A DNA stretch of 64,000 nucleotides from Lysobacter sp. TY2-98 (GTDB taxonomy: Bacteria; Pseudomonadota; Gammaproteobacteria; Xanthomonadales; Xanthomonadaceae). Both the position numbers and the translations under genes were made by a program. Numbering within the stretch: position 1 is the stretch's first letter; every line of letters begins with the position of its first letter. The notes beneath the pieces are model-generated. The model worked only from the letters and a program-made list of their open reading frames with translations, did not search any database and was not told the origin of the DNA. The stretch lies in the NCBI RefSeq assembly GCF_003367355.1, contig NZ_CP031413.1, forward strand, positions 930,001-994,000, in the 5' to 3' direction. Of this stretch, positions 38,265-48,086 are shown piece after piece.

Positions 38265-38882
38265 TCAGCCTCCCCTAGGTGCGTGCTTGCCGAGGTCCTG
38301 CAGATACGCGACCACCGCGTCCATCTCGGTCCTGCCGTCAACGGCCTTCGCGGCACCGGCTATGTCGGCGTCGGTATACGGATCGCCGATCGCGCGCAGC
38401 GCCTTCATGTGCGACGTGATGGTCGCGCCGTCGACGATGTTCTCGTTCAGCCACGGAAAGGCCGGCATGTTCGACTCGGGAACGACGTCCCGCGGATTCT
38501 CGAGGTGCACGCGATGCCATTCATCCGAATAGCGGCCGCCGACGCGCGCCAGGTCCGGGCCGGTGCGCTTCGAACCCCACTGGAACGGATGGTCGTAGAC
38601 CGATTCGCCGGCGAGCGAATAGTGGCCGTAGCGCTCGGTTTCGAAACGCAGTGTGCGCACCATCTGCGAATGGCAGTTGTAGCAACCTTCGCGGATGTAG
38701 ACGTCGCGCCCGGCCAGCTCCAGCGCGGGATAGGGTTTGACCCCGGGCAGCGGTTTGATCGCCTCCGCCTGGTGCATCAGCGGGACGATTTCCGCGAGGC
38801 CGCCGAAAGAGACGGCGACCGCGATGAGTACGGCCATCAGGCCGACGTTCTTTTCGACTTTCTCGTGTGCGTGGTTGGCCAT
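38265..38882 (-). CDS. ccoO: cbb3-type cytochrome c oxidase monoheme subunit II
   Basis: 205 aa. N-terminal membrane helix, then [26 protein letters not shown], the CcoO heme motif and its conserved surroundings. [21 protein letters not shown] follows. The Met ligand is probably in [10 protein letters not shown]. Ten bases downstream of ccoN. Confidence 0.95.
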   Translation of the reverse strand: MANHAHEKVEKNVGLMAVLIAVAVSFGGLAEIVPLMHQAEAIKPLPGVKPYPALELAGRDVYIREGCYNCHSQMVRTLRFETERYGHYSLAGESVYDHPFQWGSKRTGPDLARVGGRYSDEWHRVHLENPRDVVPESNMPAFPWLNENIVDGATITSHMKALRAIGDPYTDADIAGAAKAVDGRTEMDAVVAYLQDLGKHAPRGG

Positions 38883-38892
38883 CGTCGCGTCC

Positions 38893-40377
38893 TCAGGCGC
38901 GGGCCGGCTGCAGCGCCGGCATCGTGGCCGCCACGCGGCCGTCGCTCATCGTCTTCAGTACGTTCCACGCCATCAGGAACATGCCGCTCAGCACGAGCAG
39001 GCCGCCGCCGAGGCGGATCAGGTAGTACGGATAGGTGGCGTTGAGCGCTTCGACGAAGCTGTAGGTGAGCGTGCCGTCCGGGTTGGTGGCGCGCCACATC
39101 AGGCCCTGCATGACACCGGCGATCCACATCGCGACGATGTAGAACACCACCCCGATCGTATGCAGCCAGAAGTGCACGTCGACCGCCTTGGTCGAATGCA
39201 TGCGCTCCGCGCCCACCAGTTTCGGCATGAGCGCGTAGATGGCGCCGACGCTGATCATCGCCACCCAGCCGAGCGCGCCGGCGTGGACGTGGCCGATCGT
39301 CCAGTCGGTGTAGTGCGAGAGCGAGTTGACCGTCTTGATCGACATCATCGGCCCCTCGAACGTGCTCATCATGTAGAAGCTGAGCGAAACGATGAGGAAC
39401 TTGAGGATCGGATCGGTGCGCAACTTATGCCACACGCCCGACAGCGTCATGATGCCGTTGATGGCGCCGCCCCACGACGGTGCGAGCAGGATCAGCGAGA
39501 ACACCATGCCGAGGCTCTGCGCCCAGTCCGGCAGCGCCGTGTACTGCAGGTGGTGCGGTCCCGCCCACATGTAGACCGCGATCAGCGCCCAGAAGTGCAC
39601 GATCGACAGGCGATACGAATAGATCGGGCGCTGCGCCTGCTTAGGAACGAAGTAGTACATCATTCCGAGGAAGCCGGCGGTCAGGAAGAAACCCACGGCG
39701 TTGTGGCCGTACCACCACTGCACCATCGCGTCGACGGCGCCGCTGTACACGCTGTACGACTTGAATGCGCCGGCCGGGACCGCGACGTTGTTGACGATGT
39801 GCAGCAGCGCGATGGTGATGATGAAGCTGCCGTAGAACCAGTTCGCGACGTAGATGTGCGGGATCTTGCGCTTCATGATCGTGCCGAAGAACAGCACTGC
39901 GTAGGCAATCCACACCACCGCGATCGCCCAGTCGATCGGCCATTCGAGTTCGGCGTATTCCTTGCCCTGCGTCAGTCCCATCGGCAGCGTCACCGCGGCG
40001 GCGACGATGATCGCCTGCCATCCCCAGAACACGAACGACGCTAGCTTGTCGGAGATGAGTCGCACGCCGCAGGTGCGTTGCACCACGTGCAGGCTGGTGC
40101 CCATGAGCGCGCATCCGCCGAACGCGAAGATCACCGCGTTGGTGTGCATGGGCCGGATGCGTCCGTAGCTCAGCCACGGAATGCCGTGGGTGAGGTCGGG
40201 CCAGTAGAGCTGGGCGGCGATCAGCGCGCCCACCGCCATGCCGACGATGCCCCACAGCACCGTCGCCAGCGAGAACTGGAGGACGACGCGGTCGTTGTAC
40301 GTCGGTGCCGCGGCGGCGGCGCGGACCGTGGGTTTGGGCGTCCCGGCGGAGGGTGCCAACGCATCGAGATCGGTCAT
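38893..40377 (-). CDS. ccoN: cbb3-type cytochrome c oxidase catalytic subunit I
   Basis: 494 aa, heme-copper oxidase subunit I with about 12 membrane helices. Conserved His-bearing segments include [51 protein letters not shown] (heme b3/CuB site with the cbb3-type Tyr further on), [25 protein letters not shown] and [17 protein letters not shown]. It reduces oxygen with very high affinity. AGGAAG precedes the ATG. A perfect FNR box sits 70 bases upstream of the start. Confidence 0.96.
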   Translation of the reverse strand: MTDLDALAPSAGTPKPTVRAAAAAPTYNDRVVLQFSLATVLWGIVGMAVGALIAAQLYWPDLTHGIPWLSYGRIRPMHTNAVIFAFGGCALMGTSLHVVQRTCGVRLISDKLASFVFWGWQAIIVAAAVTLPMGLTQGKEYAELEWPIDWAIAVVWIAYAVLFFGTIMKRKIPHIYVANWFYGSFIITIALLHIVNNVAVPAGAFKSYSVYSGAVDAMVQWWYGHNAVGFFLTAGFLGMMYYFVPKQAQRPIYSYRLSIVHFWALIAVYMWAGPHHLQYTALPDWAQSLGMVFSLILLAPSWGGAINGIMTLSGVWHKLRTDPILKFLIVSLSFYMMSTFEGPMMSIKTVNSLSHYTDWTIGHVHAGALGWVAMISVGAIYALMPKLVGAERMHSTKAVDVHFWLHTIGVVFYIVAMWIAGVMQGLMWRATNPDGTLTYSFVEALNATYPYYLIRLGGGLLVLSGMFLMAWNVLKTMSDGRVAATMPALQPARA

Positions 40378-40446
40378 GGACGGATCTTCCTGGGAGGATG
40401 AGCTCGGTTCATGGAGGCCATTGTCTTGATCGCCTTCACGTGGAAC

Positions 40447-40460
40447 TTGATCCGGATCAA
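40447..40460 (-). promoter_or_regulatory. FNR/ANR box upstream of ccoN
   Basis: TTGATCCGGATCAA, a perfect palindrome matching the TTGAT-N4-ATCAA consensus. Its centre (40453.5) lies about 41.5 bases upstream of a transcription start expected near 40412. A GACAAT at 40425-40420 on the minus strand fits as the -10 element. This is class II FNR activation geometry. The cognate regulator is encoded at 30827-31591. Confidence 0.88.
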
Positions 40461-40520
40461 GTGCGGCAGGTCACCGGGCCGGAAGTGCGTGCCGCGGGTC
40501 GATGTCCGAACGTCGCGGGC

Positions 40521-41048
40521 CTACAAGGTCTGGATGACGTCGCCGCCGGCGGAGCGCAGGAATTCGACGGCGGCATCGCGCTCGTCCGCGGTTCGTCCGT
40601 GCACGACGACGGCCGCGCGACCTTCGCGGCAGGCGTCGAGAATCTTCATGACGTAGGGATCGTGGTCCGGACGCAGCGTCACCAGGCCACCGAGGAGCAG
40701 GCCGCCAATCGTGCAGAAGAAGACGATCGCGCCCGCGGCAGCGAGCGGCGCGTCGACGATGAAGCCGATGCCCATACGACGCAGCACCCAGTAGAGCAAC
40801 AGTCCGGCGACGAAACCCGCGACGCCGAGCGCGGCGTGCGCGCGCAGCATGGTCTGGAAGATGCCGGCGGATTCAGGTTCGGCGGCGCGCCCGGGATGCG
40901 GCGTCGTGGCGTCCAGCGTGCGGACGTGCTGGTCGGGCATGCCGAGTGTCGAGCGCACGGCGGCAGCGGCTGCACGTGCGGTGTCCACGCTCTGGAAGAT
41001 GGCTGCCGCCTTGTGCGGTGTGGTTTCGCCTGCGACCGAACGCGCCAT
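40521..41048 (-). CDS. Conserved hypothetical membrane protein
   Basis: 175 aa. Soluble N-terminal alpha/beta segment (AAAIFQSVDTARAAAAAVRSTLGMPDQHVRTLD), a central pair of membrane helices (AALGVAGFVAGLLLYWVLRRMGIGF and AAGAIVFFCTIGGLLLGGLV), then a C-terminal segment (AAVVVHGRTADERDAAVEFLRSAGGDV). The two soluble parts resemble the halves of a small ferredoxin-like fold interrupted by the helices, as in low-annotation stress proteins. I do not recognise a function. It ends 144 bases before ccoN and reads the same way. Confidence 0.65.
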   Translation of the reverse strand: MARSVAGETTPHKAAAIFQSVDTARAAAAAVRSTLGMPDQHVRTLDATTPHPGRAAEPESAGIFQTMLRAHAALGVAGFVAGLLLYWVLRRMGIGFIVDAPLAAAGAIVFFCTIGGLLLGGLVTLRPDHDPYVMKILDACREGRAAVVVHGRTADERDAAVEFLRSAGGDVIQTL

Positions 41049-41251
41049 GTTCGACCTCCCTGCGCGGGAAATTCCGAGGTGGGGACCTCGATCGCTCGAC
41101 GCTACCCGCCCGCAGCGTCCACGTCATCGCCGTCCGTCATGCCGCAGCGCGTTATGCCCTTTCGTACAACAGGCGACGCCCGAAAGGGCACGTACTGTCC
41201 GTCGCGGAGTCCGATGCCGGCGCGGTGCCGGCGCCTCCCGAAGGAGTCGAC

Positions 41252-41968
41252 ATGCAGTAGACCGGCAGGATCCTCGTCGTTGCGTCCTCCCTTCTCTTCG
41301 CTGCGGGCGCGCAGGCCGCGTGTCGTGATTTGGTCGTCCTCGTGCACGGCAATACGGGCTCGCCCTCGGACTTCAGCGCGACGTACAACGAACTGATCGC
41401 GCGCGGCTACGCGGCGTCACAGATCTTCCGTCCGAACTGGGGCAGCAAGACCTGCGCCGCCTGCAATGACCACGAGGGCAGCGAGGAAACGCCGGTCGTG
41501 AACGCACTGGTCGACGCTGTGGCCGCATCCTGCACCGGCAAGATCGACGTGATCGGCCATTCGATGGGTGCGACGCTGGCTGCGCGCGAGATCTATCGAA
41601 ACGGGTTGGCCTCGCGGGTCGATTCGTTCGTCGGCATCGCCGGCGCATTCCGTGGGCTGTGGTCGTGTGGCACGTATCCGTACAACGTCGTGACGTCGAC
41701 CTGCGGCTACTACGGAATGTCGGTGAACAGTCCGCTGCTCAACGGGCTGTACGGCAAGCGGTTCGGCACGCGCATGTATTCGATCAAGTCGTATGCGGAC
41801 GAAGTGGTCTGCTACGGCGGCGTGTGCACGGTGAATGGCGTGCACTCGTCATGCTGCAGCCTGCTTCGACGCCCCCGGTCACGCCCGACGGCCGCTACAT
41901 CGTTGTCCGTGGCCGCTTGTGGCGCCGCGCCGACCCCACACTATCCGACGACGAGCGCGAGCAGCTGA
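41252..41968 (+). pseudogene. Secreted triacylglycerol lipase/esterase gene with amber codon 3 and lost 3' end
   Basis: A good Shine-Dalgarno (AAGGAG) precedes ATG 41252, but codon 3 (41258-41260) is TAG. The frame then continues without a stop through a signal peptide (RILVVASSLLFAAGAQA) into an alpha/beta hydrolase: LVVLVHGNTGSP (oxyanion region), DVIGHSMGATLAAREIY (nucleophile Ser) and SYADEVVCYGGVCTVNG (probable catalytic Asp region). After GVHSS the frame reads into the start of the next gene and turns Arg/Pro-rich, so the C-terminal part with the catalytic His appears missing. This looks like a lipase class 2/EstB-type gene damaged at both ends. Expression from the TTG near 41330 would give a cytoplasmic, incomplete protein. 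Confidence 0.7.
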
Positions 41969-42186
41969 CCCGCGCGCTCATGCGCGCGCGCCGCGAAATC
42001 CGGCGCGCACTCGAGGACGGCAACGGCGCGGCGGAGAAGCGGGCCCGCCAGCGCGCGCACGCCGCCAAGCTCGCGCTCGGGGAACGCGGGCCGGTGTGGT
42101 GGGACGATGGCAGTCCGGACCTCAACCGCCGCCTCGCCGACAACACGCCTTACGCCACGTGGTACGCGTCCGTGCGCCGCTCGTGA
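41851..42186 (+). CDS. Conserved small protein of unknown function
   Basis: 111 aa from ATG 41851. TPDGRYIVVRGRLWRR opens the protein, a charged helical middle follows (DDEREQLTRALMRARREIRRAL), and the C-terminus reads ALGERGPVWWDDGSPDLNRRLADNTPYATWYAS. Proteins with this pattern are widespread in proteobacteria without known function. It abuts the broken lipase reading frame and has probably replaced its 3' end. Confidence 0.75.
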   Translation: MLQPASTPPVTPDGRYIVVRGRLWRRADPTLSDDEREQLTRALMRARREIRRALEDGNGAAEKRARQRAHAAKLALGERGPVWWDDGSPDLNRRLADNTPYATWYASVRRS

Positions 42187-42235
42187 GCGCGGCGGTCGCG
42201 ACGGGCCGGTATGCTCGGTTGGACAAGGAGGCCGC

Positions 42236-43855
42236 ATGCGCTACGCGCTCTACATCGCCGTCGTAATCGCGACACTGTTCGCGTTGGGGTGGTTCGTCGT
42301 GATGCACGAAGGCGCGATCGTCTTCGCGGTGCTGCTGCCGTTCGCCGTGCTCGGTACCGTCGACATCCTGCAGACGCGCAGCACCTTGCGTCGCAACTAT
42401 CCGCTGCTCGCGCACTTCCGCTACGGGCTCGAAGCAATCGGACCCGAAATGCGGCAGTACTTCATAGAGGCCGATACCGCCGAGGTGCCGTTCTCGCGCC
42501 AGGAACGCGCGCTGGCCTACCAGCGTTCGAAGTCGGTGCTCGACACCCGGCCGTTCGGCACGCTGCAGGACATCTACGGCACCAACTACGAGTGGATCAA
42601 TCATTCGCTGGCGCCATCGGAATACATGACGCACGATTTCCGCGTCACCATCGGCGAACACTGTGCGAAGCCGTACTCGGCGAGCGTGTTCAACATCTCG
42701 GCGATGAGTTTCGGCTCGCTGTCCGCGAACGCCATCCGCGCGCTCAACAAGGGTGCGAAGGCGGGCAACTTCTATCACGACACCGGCGAGGGTTCGATCT
42801 CCCCGTACCACCGCGAGTACGGCGGCGACCTGGTGTGGGAGGTCGCCTCCGGCTACTTCGGTTGTCGCAACGACGACGGCAGCTTCAGCGAGGAGAAGTT
42901 CGCCGTGGCGGCCGCCGACCCCCAGGTGAAGATGATCGAGGTCAAGCTGTCGCAGGGCGCCAAGCCGGGCCACGGCGGCGTGCTGCCGGGCGCGAAGGTG
43001 ACGCCGGAAATCGCGGCGACGCGCGGCGTCCCGGTGGGCGTCGACTGCGTATCGCCGGCGCGTCACTCGACGTTCGACACGCCGAAGGGCCTGCTCGAAT
43101 TCGTCGACAAGCTGCGCACGCTGTCCGGCGGCAAGCCGTCAGGCTTCAAGCTCGCGATCGGCCATCCCTGGGAATGGTTCGGCATCGCCAAGGCCATGCA
43201 CGAGACCGGCCTGTTGCCGGATTTCATCGTCGTCGACGGCGCGGAGGGCGGCACCGGCGCCGCGCCCGCGGAGTTCATCGACCACGTCGGCGTGCCCATG
43301 CACGAAGCGCTGATGCTGGTGCACAACACGCTGGTCGGCCTAGGACTGCGCGACCGTATCCGCATCGGTGCGGCCGGTCGCGTGATCAGTGGCTTCGACA
43401 TCGCCAAGACCATGGCCATGGGTGCGGACTGGTGCAACGCCGCGCGCGGCTACATGTTCGCGCTGGGCTGCATCCAGGCGCAGAGCTGCCATACCGATCG
43501 CTGCCCGAGCGGCGTCGCCACGCAGGACCCGAAGCGCTGGAAGAGCCTGGACGTACCCGACAAATCCACGCGCGTCTTCCATTTCCACGAGAACACCCTG
43601 AAGGCGCTGCGCGACCTGATCTGCGCGTGCGGCCTGCGCCATCCGGGCGAGCTCGGGCCCGAGCACATCCTGCGGCGCGTTTCGCCGACCGAAGTGCGCT
43701 CGCTCGCGGCGATCTACAACTTCATCGCGCCCGGTGCGCTGCTCGACAGCGTGCCCCCGCATGCGGTCTTCCAGCAGTACTGGGCCGACGCGCGCAGCGA
43801 CTCGTTCTCGCCGCCGCCGCGCATCGCCGCCCTGCGGGTCAGCAAGAGCCTCTGA
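42236..43855 (+). CDS. FMN-binding glutamate synthase family protein
   Basis: 539 aa from ATG 42236, preceded by AAGGAGG. Two N-terminal membrane helices, then a glutamate synthase-like TIM barrel: NISAMSFGSLSANAIRALNKGAKAGNFYHDTGEGSISPYH, KLSQGAKPGHGGVLPG, DFIVVDGAEGGTGAAP, and CIQAQSCHTDRCPSGVATQDP with Cys residues for a 3Fe-4S cluster. It resembles the FMN half of GltB without the amidotransferase domain, and is membrane anchored. Related stand-alone proteins are known (archaeal GltS-like, N-methylglutamate synthase-like), but the reaction here is unknown. Confidence 0.85.
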   Translation: MRYALYIAVVIATLFALGWFVVMHEGAIVFAVLLPFAVLGTVDILQTRSTLRRNYPLLAHFRYGLEAIGPEMRQYFIEADTAEVPFSRQERALAYQRSKSVLDTRPFGTLQDIYGTNYEWINHSLAPSEYMTHDFRVTIGEHCAKPYSASVFNISAMSFGSLSANAIRALNKGAKAGNFYHDTGEGSISPYHREYGGDLVWEVASGYFGCRNDDGSFSEEKFAVAAADPQVKMIEVKLSQGAKPGHGGVLPGAKVTPEIAATRGVPVGVDCVSPARHSTFDTPKGLLEFVDKLRTLSGGKPSGFKLAIGHPWEWFGIAKAMHETGLLPDFIVVDGAEGGTGAAPAEFIDHVGVPMHEALMLVHNTLVGLGLRDRIRIGAAGRVISGFDIAKTMAMGADWCNAARGYMFALGCIQAQSCHTDRCPSGVATQDPKRWKSLDVPDKSTRVFHFHENTLKALRDLICACGLRHPGELGPEHILRRVSPTEVRSLAAIYNFIAPGALLDSVPPHAVFQQYWADARSDSFSPPPRIAALRVSKSL

Positions 43856-43858
43856 GCC

Positions 43859-44221
43859 TCAACCGAGGTCGAACAGCTCGAGCACACGCTCGGGCGGGCG
43901 GCCGACGACCGCACGGCCGTTGTGCACGACGATCGGCCGCTCGACGAGTTCCGGGTGCGTCGCCATCGCCGCGATGAGCGCGTCATCGCTGCTGGATTCG
44001 TCGAGACCGGCCGCTGCGTAGGCCGCTTCGCCGCTGCGGACCAGGGCGCGCACCGGACCGCCCGTCATCCGCACGATCTCGCGCAGTCGTGCCTCGTCGA
44101 GCGGCTGCTGCTTGATGTCGACCACGTCCGGCTCGATGCCATTGAACTTCAGCATCTCCAGCGCACCGGCGCATTTCGAGCACGTGGACTTGTTGTGGAA
44201 CAGGACCGGCCGGTCGGACAT
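43859..44221 (-). CDS. ArsC/Spx-family reductase-like protein
   Basis: 120 aa from ATG 44221. Thioredoxin-like ArsC fold: FHNKSTCSKCAGALEMLKFNGIEPDVVDIKQQP with a CxxC in place of the single catalytic Cys. GGPVRALVRSGEAAY, HPELVERPIVV and GRAVVGRPPERVLELF match glutaredoxin-dependent arsenate reductases. No ars genes are nearby, so arsenate may not be the natural substrate. Tail to tail with the glutamate synthase-like gene, stops three bases apart. Confidence 0.8.
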   Translation of the reverse strand: MSDRPVLFHNKSTCSKCAGALEMLKFNGIEPDVVDIKQQPLDEARLREIVRMTGGPVRALVRSGEAAYAAAGLDESSSDDALIAAMATHPELVERPIVVHNGRAVVGRPPERVLELFDLG

Positions 44222-44324
44222 CGCGTTTTCCTCGGATTTACCGTGACGCCGATTATCGCGCGGCCGCTTCACCCGGTGCGGACGCCGCCTGCGCGACGTT
44301 TTGGGAAACCGCTGGAGACGTCCC

Positions 44325-45218
44325 ATGGCGCGACCCATCTGGTCCGGCTCGATCTCGTTCGGACTGCTGAATATCCCCATCCAGTTGATGTCCGGCGAGC
44401 GCCGCACGGACATCCACTTCCGCATGCTGGACTCGCGCAACAACGCGCCGATCCGCTACGAACGCGTCAACGCCGAGACCGGCGAGGAAGTGCCGTGGAA
44501 GGAGATCGTCAAGGCGTATGAGTTCTCCAAGGACAACTACGTCGTCCTGAAGCCGGAGGACATCGAGCGCGCGGCGACGGAGAACCACGAGACGATCGCG
44601 ATCGAATCGTTCGTCGATGCCGCGTCGATCTCGCTGCCCTACATCGAGAAGCCCTACATCCTCGTGCCGGGCAAGAAAGCCGAGAAGGGCTACGTGCTGC
44701 TGCGCGAGGTGCTGAAGAAGAACGGCCGTGTCGGCATCGGTCGCGTCGTCATCCGCACCCGCGAATACCTCTGCATGCTCACGCCGCAGGACGATGCGCT
44801 GATGCTCATGCTGATGCGCTTCCCGCAGGAACTCGTGGATCCCGCGGATTACGACCTGCCGTCCGGCAGCGCGCGCGCCTGGCATGTCACGCCGAAGGAA
44901 ATGCAGATGGCGGAGATGCTGATGGAATCGATGACCGACGAGTTCAAGGCGGACGACTACAAGGACGAGTTCCGCGAGCGGCTGTCGCAGGTGATCAAGG
45001 AGCGCATCAAGCAGAAGAAGACCGCGCACGTCGAGGACGAACGCGAGGACGAGGACGCCGAGACCGCCACCAACGTCGTCGACTTCATGTCGTTGCTCAA
45101 GAAGAGTCTTGAAAAGAAGGGCGGCGGCGCGACCAAGACCGCGGCGAAGAAGGCCACGCGCGCACGCAAGACCCCTGCGGCCAAGCCGAAGAAGCGCGCG
45201 GCCAAGAAGCGGGCCTGA
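44325..45218 (+). CDS. ku: Non-homologous end joining protein Ku
   Basis: 297 aa from ATG 44325, with GGAG upstream. ARPIWSGSISFGLLNIPIQL is the signature start of bacterial Ku. A beta-barrel core (RYERVNAETGEEVPWKEIVKAYEF) and the helical bridge follow. The C-terminus is a Lys/Ala-rich tail (ATRARKTPAAKPKKRAAKKRA) that likely aids DNA binding or threading. It binds broken ends as a homodimer and recruits LigD, encoded three bases downstream. Confidence 0.95.
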   Translation: MARPIWSGSISFGLLNIPIQLMSGERRTDIHFRMLDSRNNAPIRYERVNAETGEEVPWKEIVKAYEFSKDNYVVLKPEDIERAATENHETIAIESFVDAASISLPYIEKPYILVPGKKAEKGYVLLREVLKKNGRVGIGRVVIRTREYLCMLTPQDDALMLMLMRFPQELVDPADYDLPSGSARAWHVTPKEMQMAEMLMESMTDEFKADDYKDEFRERLSQVIKERIKQKKTAHVEDEREDEDAETATNVVDFMSLLKKSLEKKGGGATKTAAKKATRARKTPAAKPKKRAAKKRA

Positions 45219-45221
45219 CGC

Positions 45222-47975
45222 ATGGGCCTGCAGGAATACAACCGCAAGCGCGCGTTCTCGCGCACGCCCGAGCCGAAGGGCGAGGTGCGCAAGCGCAGCG
45301 GCGGGCCGTTGTCGTTCGTCGTGCAGCTGCACCATGCGCGGGCGCGGCACTACGACTTCCGTCTGGAAATCGACGGCGTTCTGCGCAGCTGGGCGGTACC
45401 GCGCGGTCCGTCGTTCCGGCCCGGCGAGAAGCGCCTGGCCGTCGAAACCGAAGATCACCCGATGACCTATTCGCACTTCGAGGGGCTGATTCCCGAAGGC
45501 GAATACGGCGCCGGCCACATGGCGATTTTCGACCACGGCACGTGGACACCCGACGGCGACCTGCACGCCGCCTTGCGCAAGGGGCGCATCGACTTCGAAC
45601 TGGAGGGCGAGCGCCTGAAGGGGCGGTGGTCGCTGATCCGCACGCGTCAGAGCGGCAAACGCGCGCAGTGGATGCTGCTCAAACGCAGCGACGAGTACGC
45701 GGCGGACCTCGAAGCGGACGACCTCATCGGTGCATTGCCGCCGCCGCCAGCGGACGCACCGGGTGCGTCGACGCGTAGCGGTCTCGAGATTCGCGCCCGA
45801 AAGGGCTTCGATACGGAACGTGCCATGTCCAAGACCCGCACCGCTTCGACGCGCCGAGCGAGCACGAAGACGGTCAAACCCGTGCGCAAGACGGCGACGG
45901 CCCGCGCGACAACCAAGGCGACCGCCGACCTGCGCGCCATCAAGCGGACCGCTGCGCGCCTGGCCGGCGGCGCCAAGTTCCCGCTGGGCGAGTTCGTCGA
46001 GCCGATGCTGACAGTGTCGTCCGACAACGCACCCGGTGGCGACGACTGGTTGCACGAATGGAAGTGGGACGGCTACCGCCTGATCGGGCAGAGCGGCCGG
46101 TCGCCGATGCTGTGGTCGCGCAATGGCATTCCGTGGAACACGCGCGCGCCCGAGCTTTTGAAGATGCTCAAGGACTTCGGCACGACGGCGGTATTCGATG
46201 GCGAGCTGATCGCAGTCGACACGTCGGGCTACAGCGACTTCAACGCATTGCAGAAGGCGCTGTCCGACAAGGATCCGCGTGCCATGCGCTATGTGATCTT
46301 CGATCTTCTCGCGGTCGACGGCCACGATCTGCGCGGCGTGCCGCTGGTCGAACGCAAGGCGCTGCTCGAGCAACTGCTCACGGGTGCCGACCCGCACCTC
46401 TTCTACAGCTCGCACATCGTCGGCAACGGCCCGGAGATCTTCGACGCGGCGCGCGGTCGCGGCATGGAAGGCATCATCAGCAAACGCGTCAACTCCCGGT
46501 ATTTCGACGGGCGTTCCAGCGACTGGCTCAAGGTGAAGACCGTCGAGACGCGCGAGTTCGTGGTGGTCGGCTACACGCCGCCGCAGGGCTCGCGCAAGGG
46601 CCTCGGTGCGCTGATGCTGGGGCAGTATCGGGACCGCACGCTCGTGTACGCCGGTCGTGTCGGCTCGGGCATGAACAGCGACGTGCTACTGGATCTCACC
46701 AAGCGCCTGCGCGCGCTGGAAGTCGCCGAACCCGTCGTCGAGATTCCGAAACACGTGCCGTTGCCCAAGGGACGCATCCACTGGGTGAAGCCGAAGACAG
46801 TGGTCGAAGTGTTCTTCCGCGGCTGGGGCGGCGAGGGGCTGGTGCGCCAGGCGTCGTTCCACCGCTTGCGCGATGACAAGCCGGCGACGCCGGAGGCGTT
46901 GGCACAACCGGAGACCGTACACATGTCGACGGGTACGTCGAAATCGCCCGTCCGTTCCAAGCGCGCGGGCGCGACGAAGACCGCGGGCGCGGCGCTGGCG
47001 GCAGCGAAGACGGCGACGCGGACGGCCTCCACTACGAAATCGTCCGCCCGAAACACGGCGAAGAAGACGACAGCCGCGAAGAAGTCGACGCGTCGGACAT
47101 CGCTGCAGATCGATCTCGATACGTCCGACCTGCCGACCCTGAGCAGCGCTGATCGCGTGGTCTACCCCGATGCCAGTTACACCAAGCAGGACGTCTGGAA
47201 CTACTACCTGAAGGCCGCACCGCAGCTGCTCGACGAGATCGGCGGGCGACTCCTCTCGATCGTGCGCTGCCCGGATGGCATCAAGGGCCAACACTTCTTC
47301 CAGAAGCACGTGAAGCACGGCTTCAGCGACGCCGTGAAGTCGTACACGCTGGTGGAGAACGATGGCGACGAAGCCGAGTACTTCTACGTCGACAGCGTGG
47401 CCGGGCTGATGTCGCTGGTGCAGATGAATGCGCTGGAGCTGCATCCCTGGGGCTCGCGCATCGATGCGATCGAGAAGCCCGATCGCATGGTGTTCGACCT
47501 TGATCCGGACCCTTCCATCGAATGGCCTCAGATCCGCGCGGCCGCGAGAGAGGTGCGTGACCGCCTGCTCGACGTCGGCATCGAATCGTTTCCCAAGCTG
47601 TCGGGAGGGAAGGGCGTGCATGTGGTGGCGCCCCTGCAGCCCGATGCCGAGTGGGAAGCCGTGCGTCGCTTCTGCGAAGCGTTCGCGGATGCGATGGAGC
47701 GTCAATCGCCGGATCGCTACATCGCGACCATGAGCAAGGCAAAGCGCAAGGGCCGCATCTTCATCGACTGGCTGCGCAACGGCCGTGGCGCGACGAGCGT
47801 AGCGAGCTGGTCACTGCGTGCGCGGCCCGGTGCGCCCGTCGCGGTGCCGGTGACATGGGCGGAACTCGCGCGCGCGAAGAGCCCGTCGCGCTACACGCTC
47901 GCAGATGCGGCTAAGCGGACCATGCCGGACGAGGCGGCCGAGATCATCGCGCGCGCCAAGCCGTTGCCCGTGTAG
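45222..47975 (+). CDS. ligD: Multifunctional DNA ligase LigD (phosphoesterase-ligase-polymerase)
   Basis: 917 aa. Residues 1-190: 3'-phosphoesterase domain (FVVQLHHARARHYDFRLEIDG...GEYGAGHM). A basic Thr/Ala/Lys linker at about 200-250. ATP-dependent ligase from about 260 with motif I in EWKWDGYRL and motif IV in MEGIISKR, then an OB domain. A second Lys/Ala/Thr-rich linker at about 565-625. C-terminal primase-polymerase domain with catalytic DLDP. All three activities look intact and the order is PE-LIG-POL, as in Pseudomonas. With Ku it repairs double-strand breaks by end joining. Confidence 0.95.
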   Translation: MGLQEYNRKRAFSRTPEPKGEVRKRSGGPLSFVVQLHHARARHYDFRLEIDGVLRSWAVPRGPSFRPGEKRLAVETEDHPMTYSHFEGLIPEGEYGAGHMAIFDHGTWTPDGDLHAALRKGRIDFELEGERLKGRWSLIRTRQSGKRAQWMLLKRSDEYAADLEADDLIGALPPPPADAPGASTRSGLEIRARKGFDTERAMSKTRTASTRRASTKTVKPVRKTATARATTKATADLRAIKRTAARLAGGAKFPLGEFVEPMLTVSSDNAPGGDDWLHEWKWDGYRLIGQSGRSPMLWSRNGIPWNTRAPELLKMLKDFGTTAVFDGELIAVDTSGYSDFNALQKALSDKDPRAMRYVIFDLLAVDGHDLRGVPLVERKALLEQLLTGADPHLFYSSHIVGNGPEIFDAARGRGMEGIISKRVNSRYFDGRSSDWLKVKTVETREFVVVGYTPPQGSRKGLGALMLGQYRDRTLVYAGRVGSGMNSDVLLDLTKRLRALEVAEPVVEIPKHVPLPKGRIHWVKPKTVVEVFFRGWGGEGLVRQASFHRLRDDKPATPEALAQPETVHMSTGTSKSPVRSKRAGATKTAGAALAAAKTATRTASTTKSSARNTAKKTTAAKKSTRRTSLQIDLDTSDLPTLSSADRVVYPDASYTKQDVWNYYLKAAPQLLDEIGGRLLSIVRCPDGIKGQHFFQKHVKHGFSDAVKSYTLVENDGDEAEYFYVDSVAGLMSLVQMNALELHPWGSRIDAIEKPDRMVFDLDPDPSIEWPQIRAAAREVRDRLLDVGIESFPKLSGGKGVHVVAPLQPDAEWEAVRRFCEAFADAMERQSPDRYIATMSKAKRKGRIFIDWLRNGRGATSVASWSLRARPGAPVAVPVTWAELARAKSPSRYTLADAAKRTMPDEAAEIIARAKPLPV

Positions 47976-48044
47976 AACCCGCGAGTACCGCCGTTGGCGT
48001 TTCGCGTCGACCGGCGATATCCCTCGTCGCTAACCGAGCAAAAG

Positions 48045-48068
48045 AAACGGCGGCAGGAGCCGCCGTTT
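48045..48068. terminator. Bidirectional terminator between ligD and a lipoprotein gene
   Basis: 10-bp perfect stem AAACGGCGGC/GCCGCCGTTT with a 4-base loop, lying between two convergent genes, 69 bases after ligD and 18 bases after the lipoprotein stop. Confidence 0.75.
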
Positions 48069-48086
48069 CTGTTCGCGCACGATGCG

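Noticed and set aside
41252..41262. Pyrrolysine or other recoding of the TAG at lipase codon 3
   Set aside because: The amber codon is in a signal peptide, where no special residue is needed, and the gene is also damaged at its 3' end.
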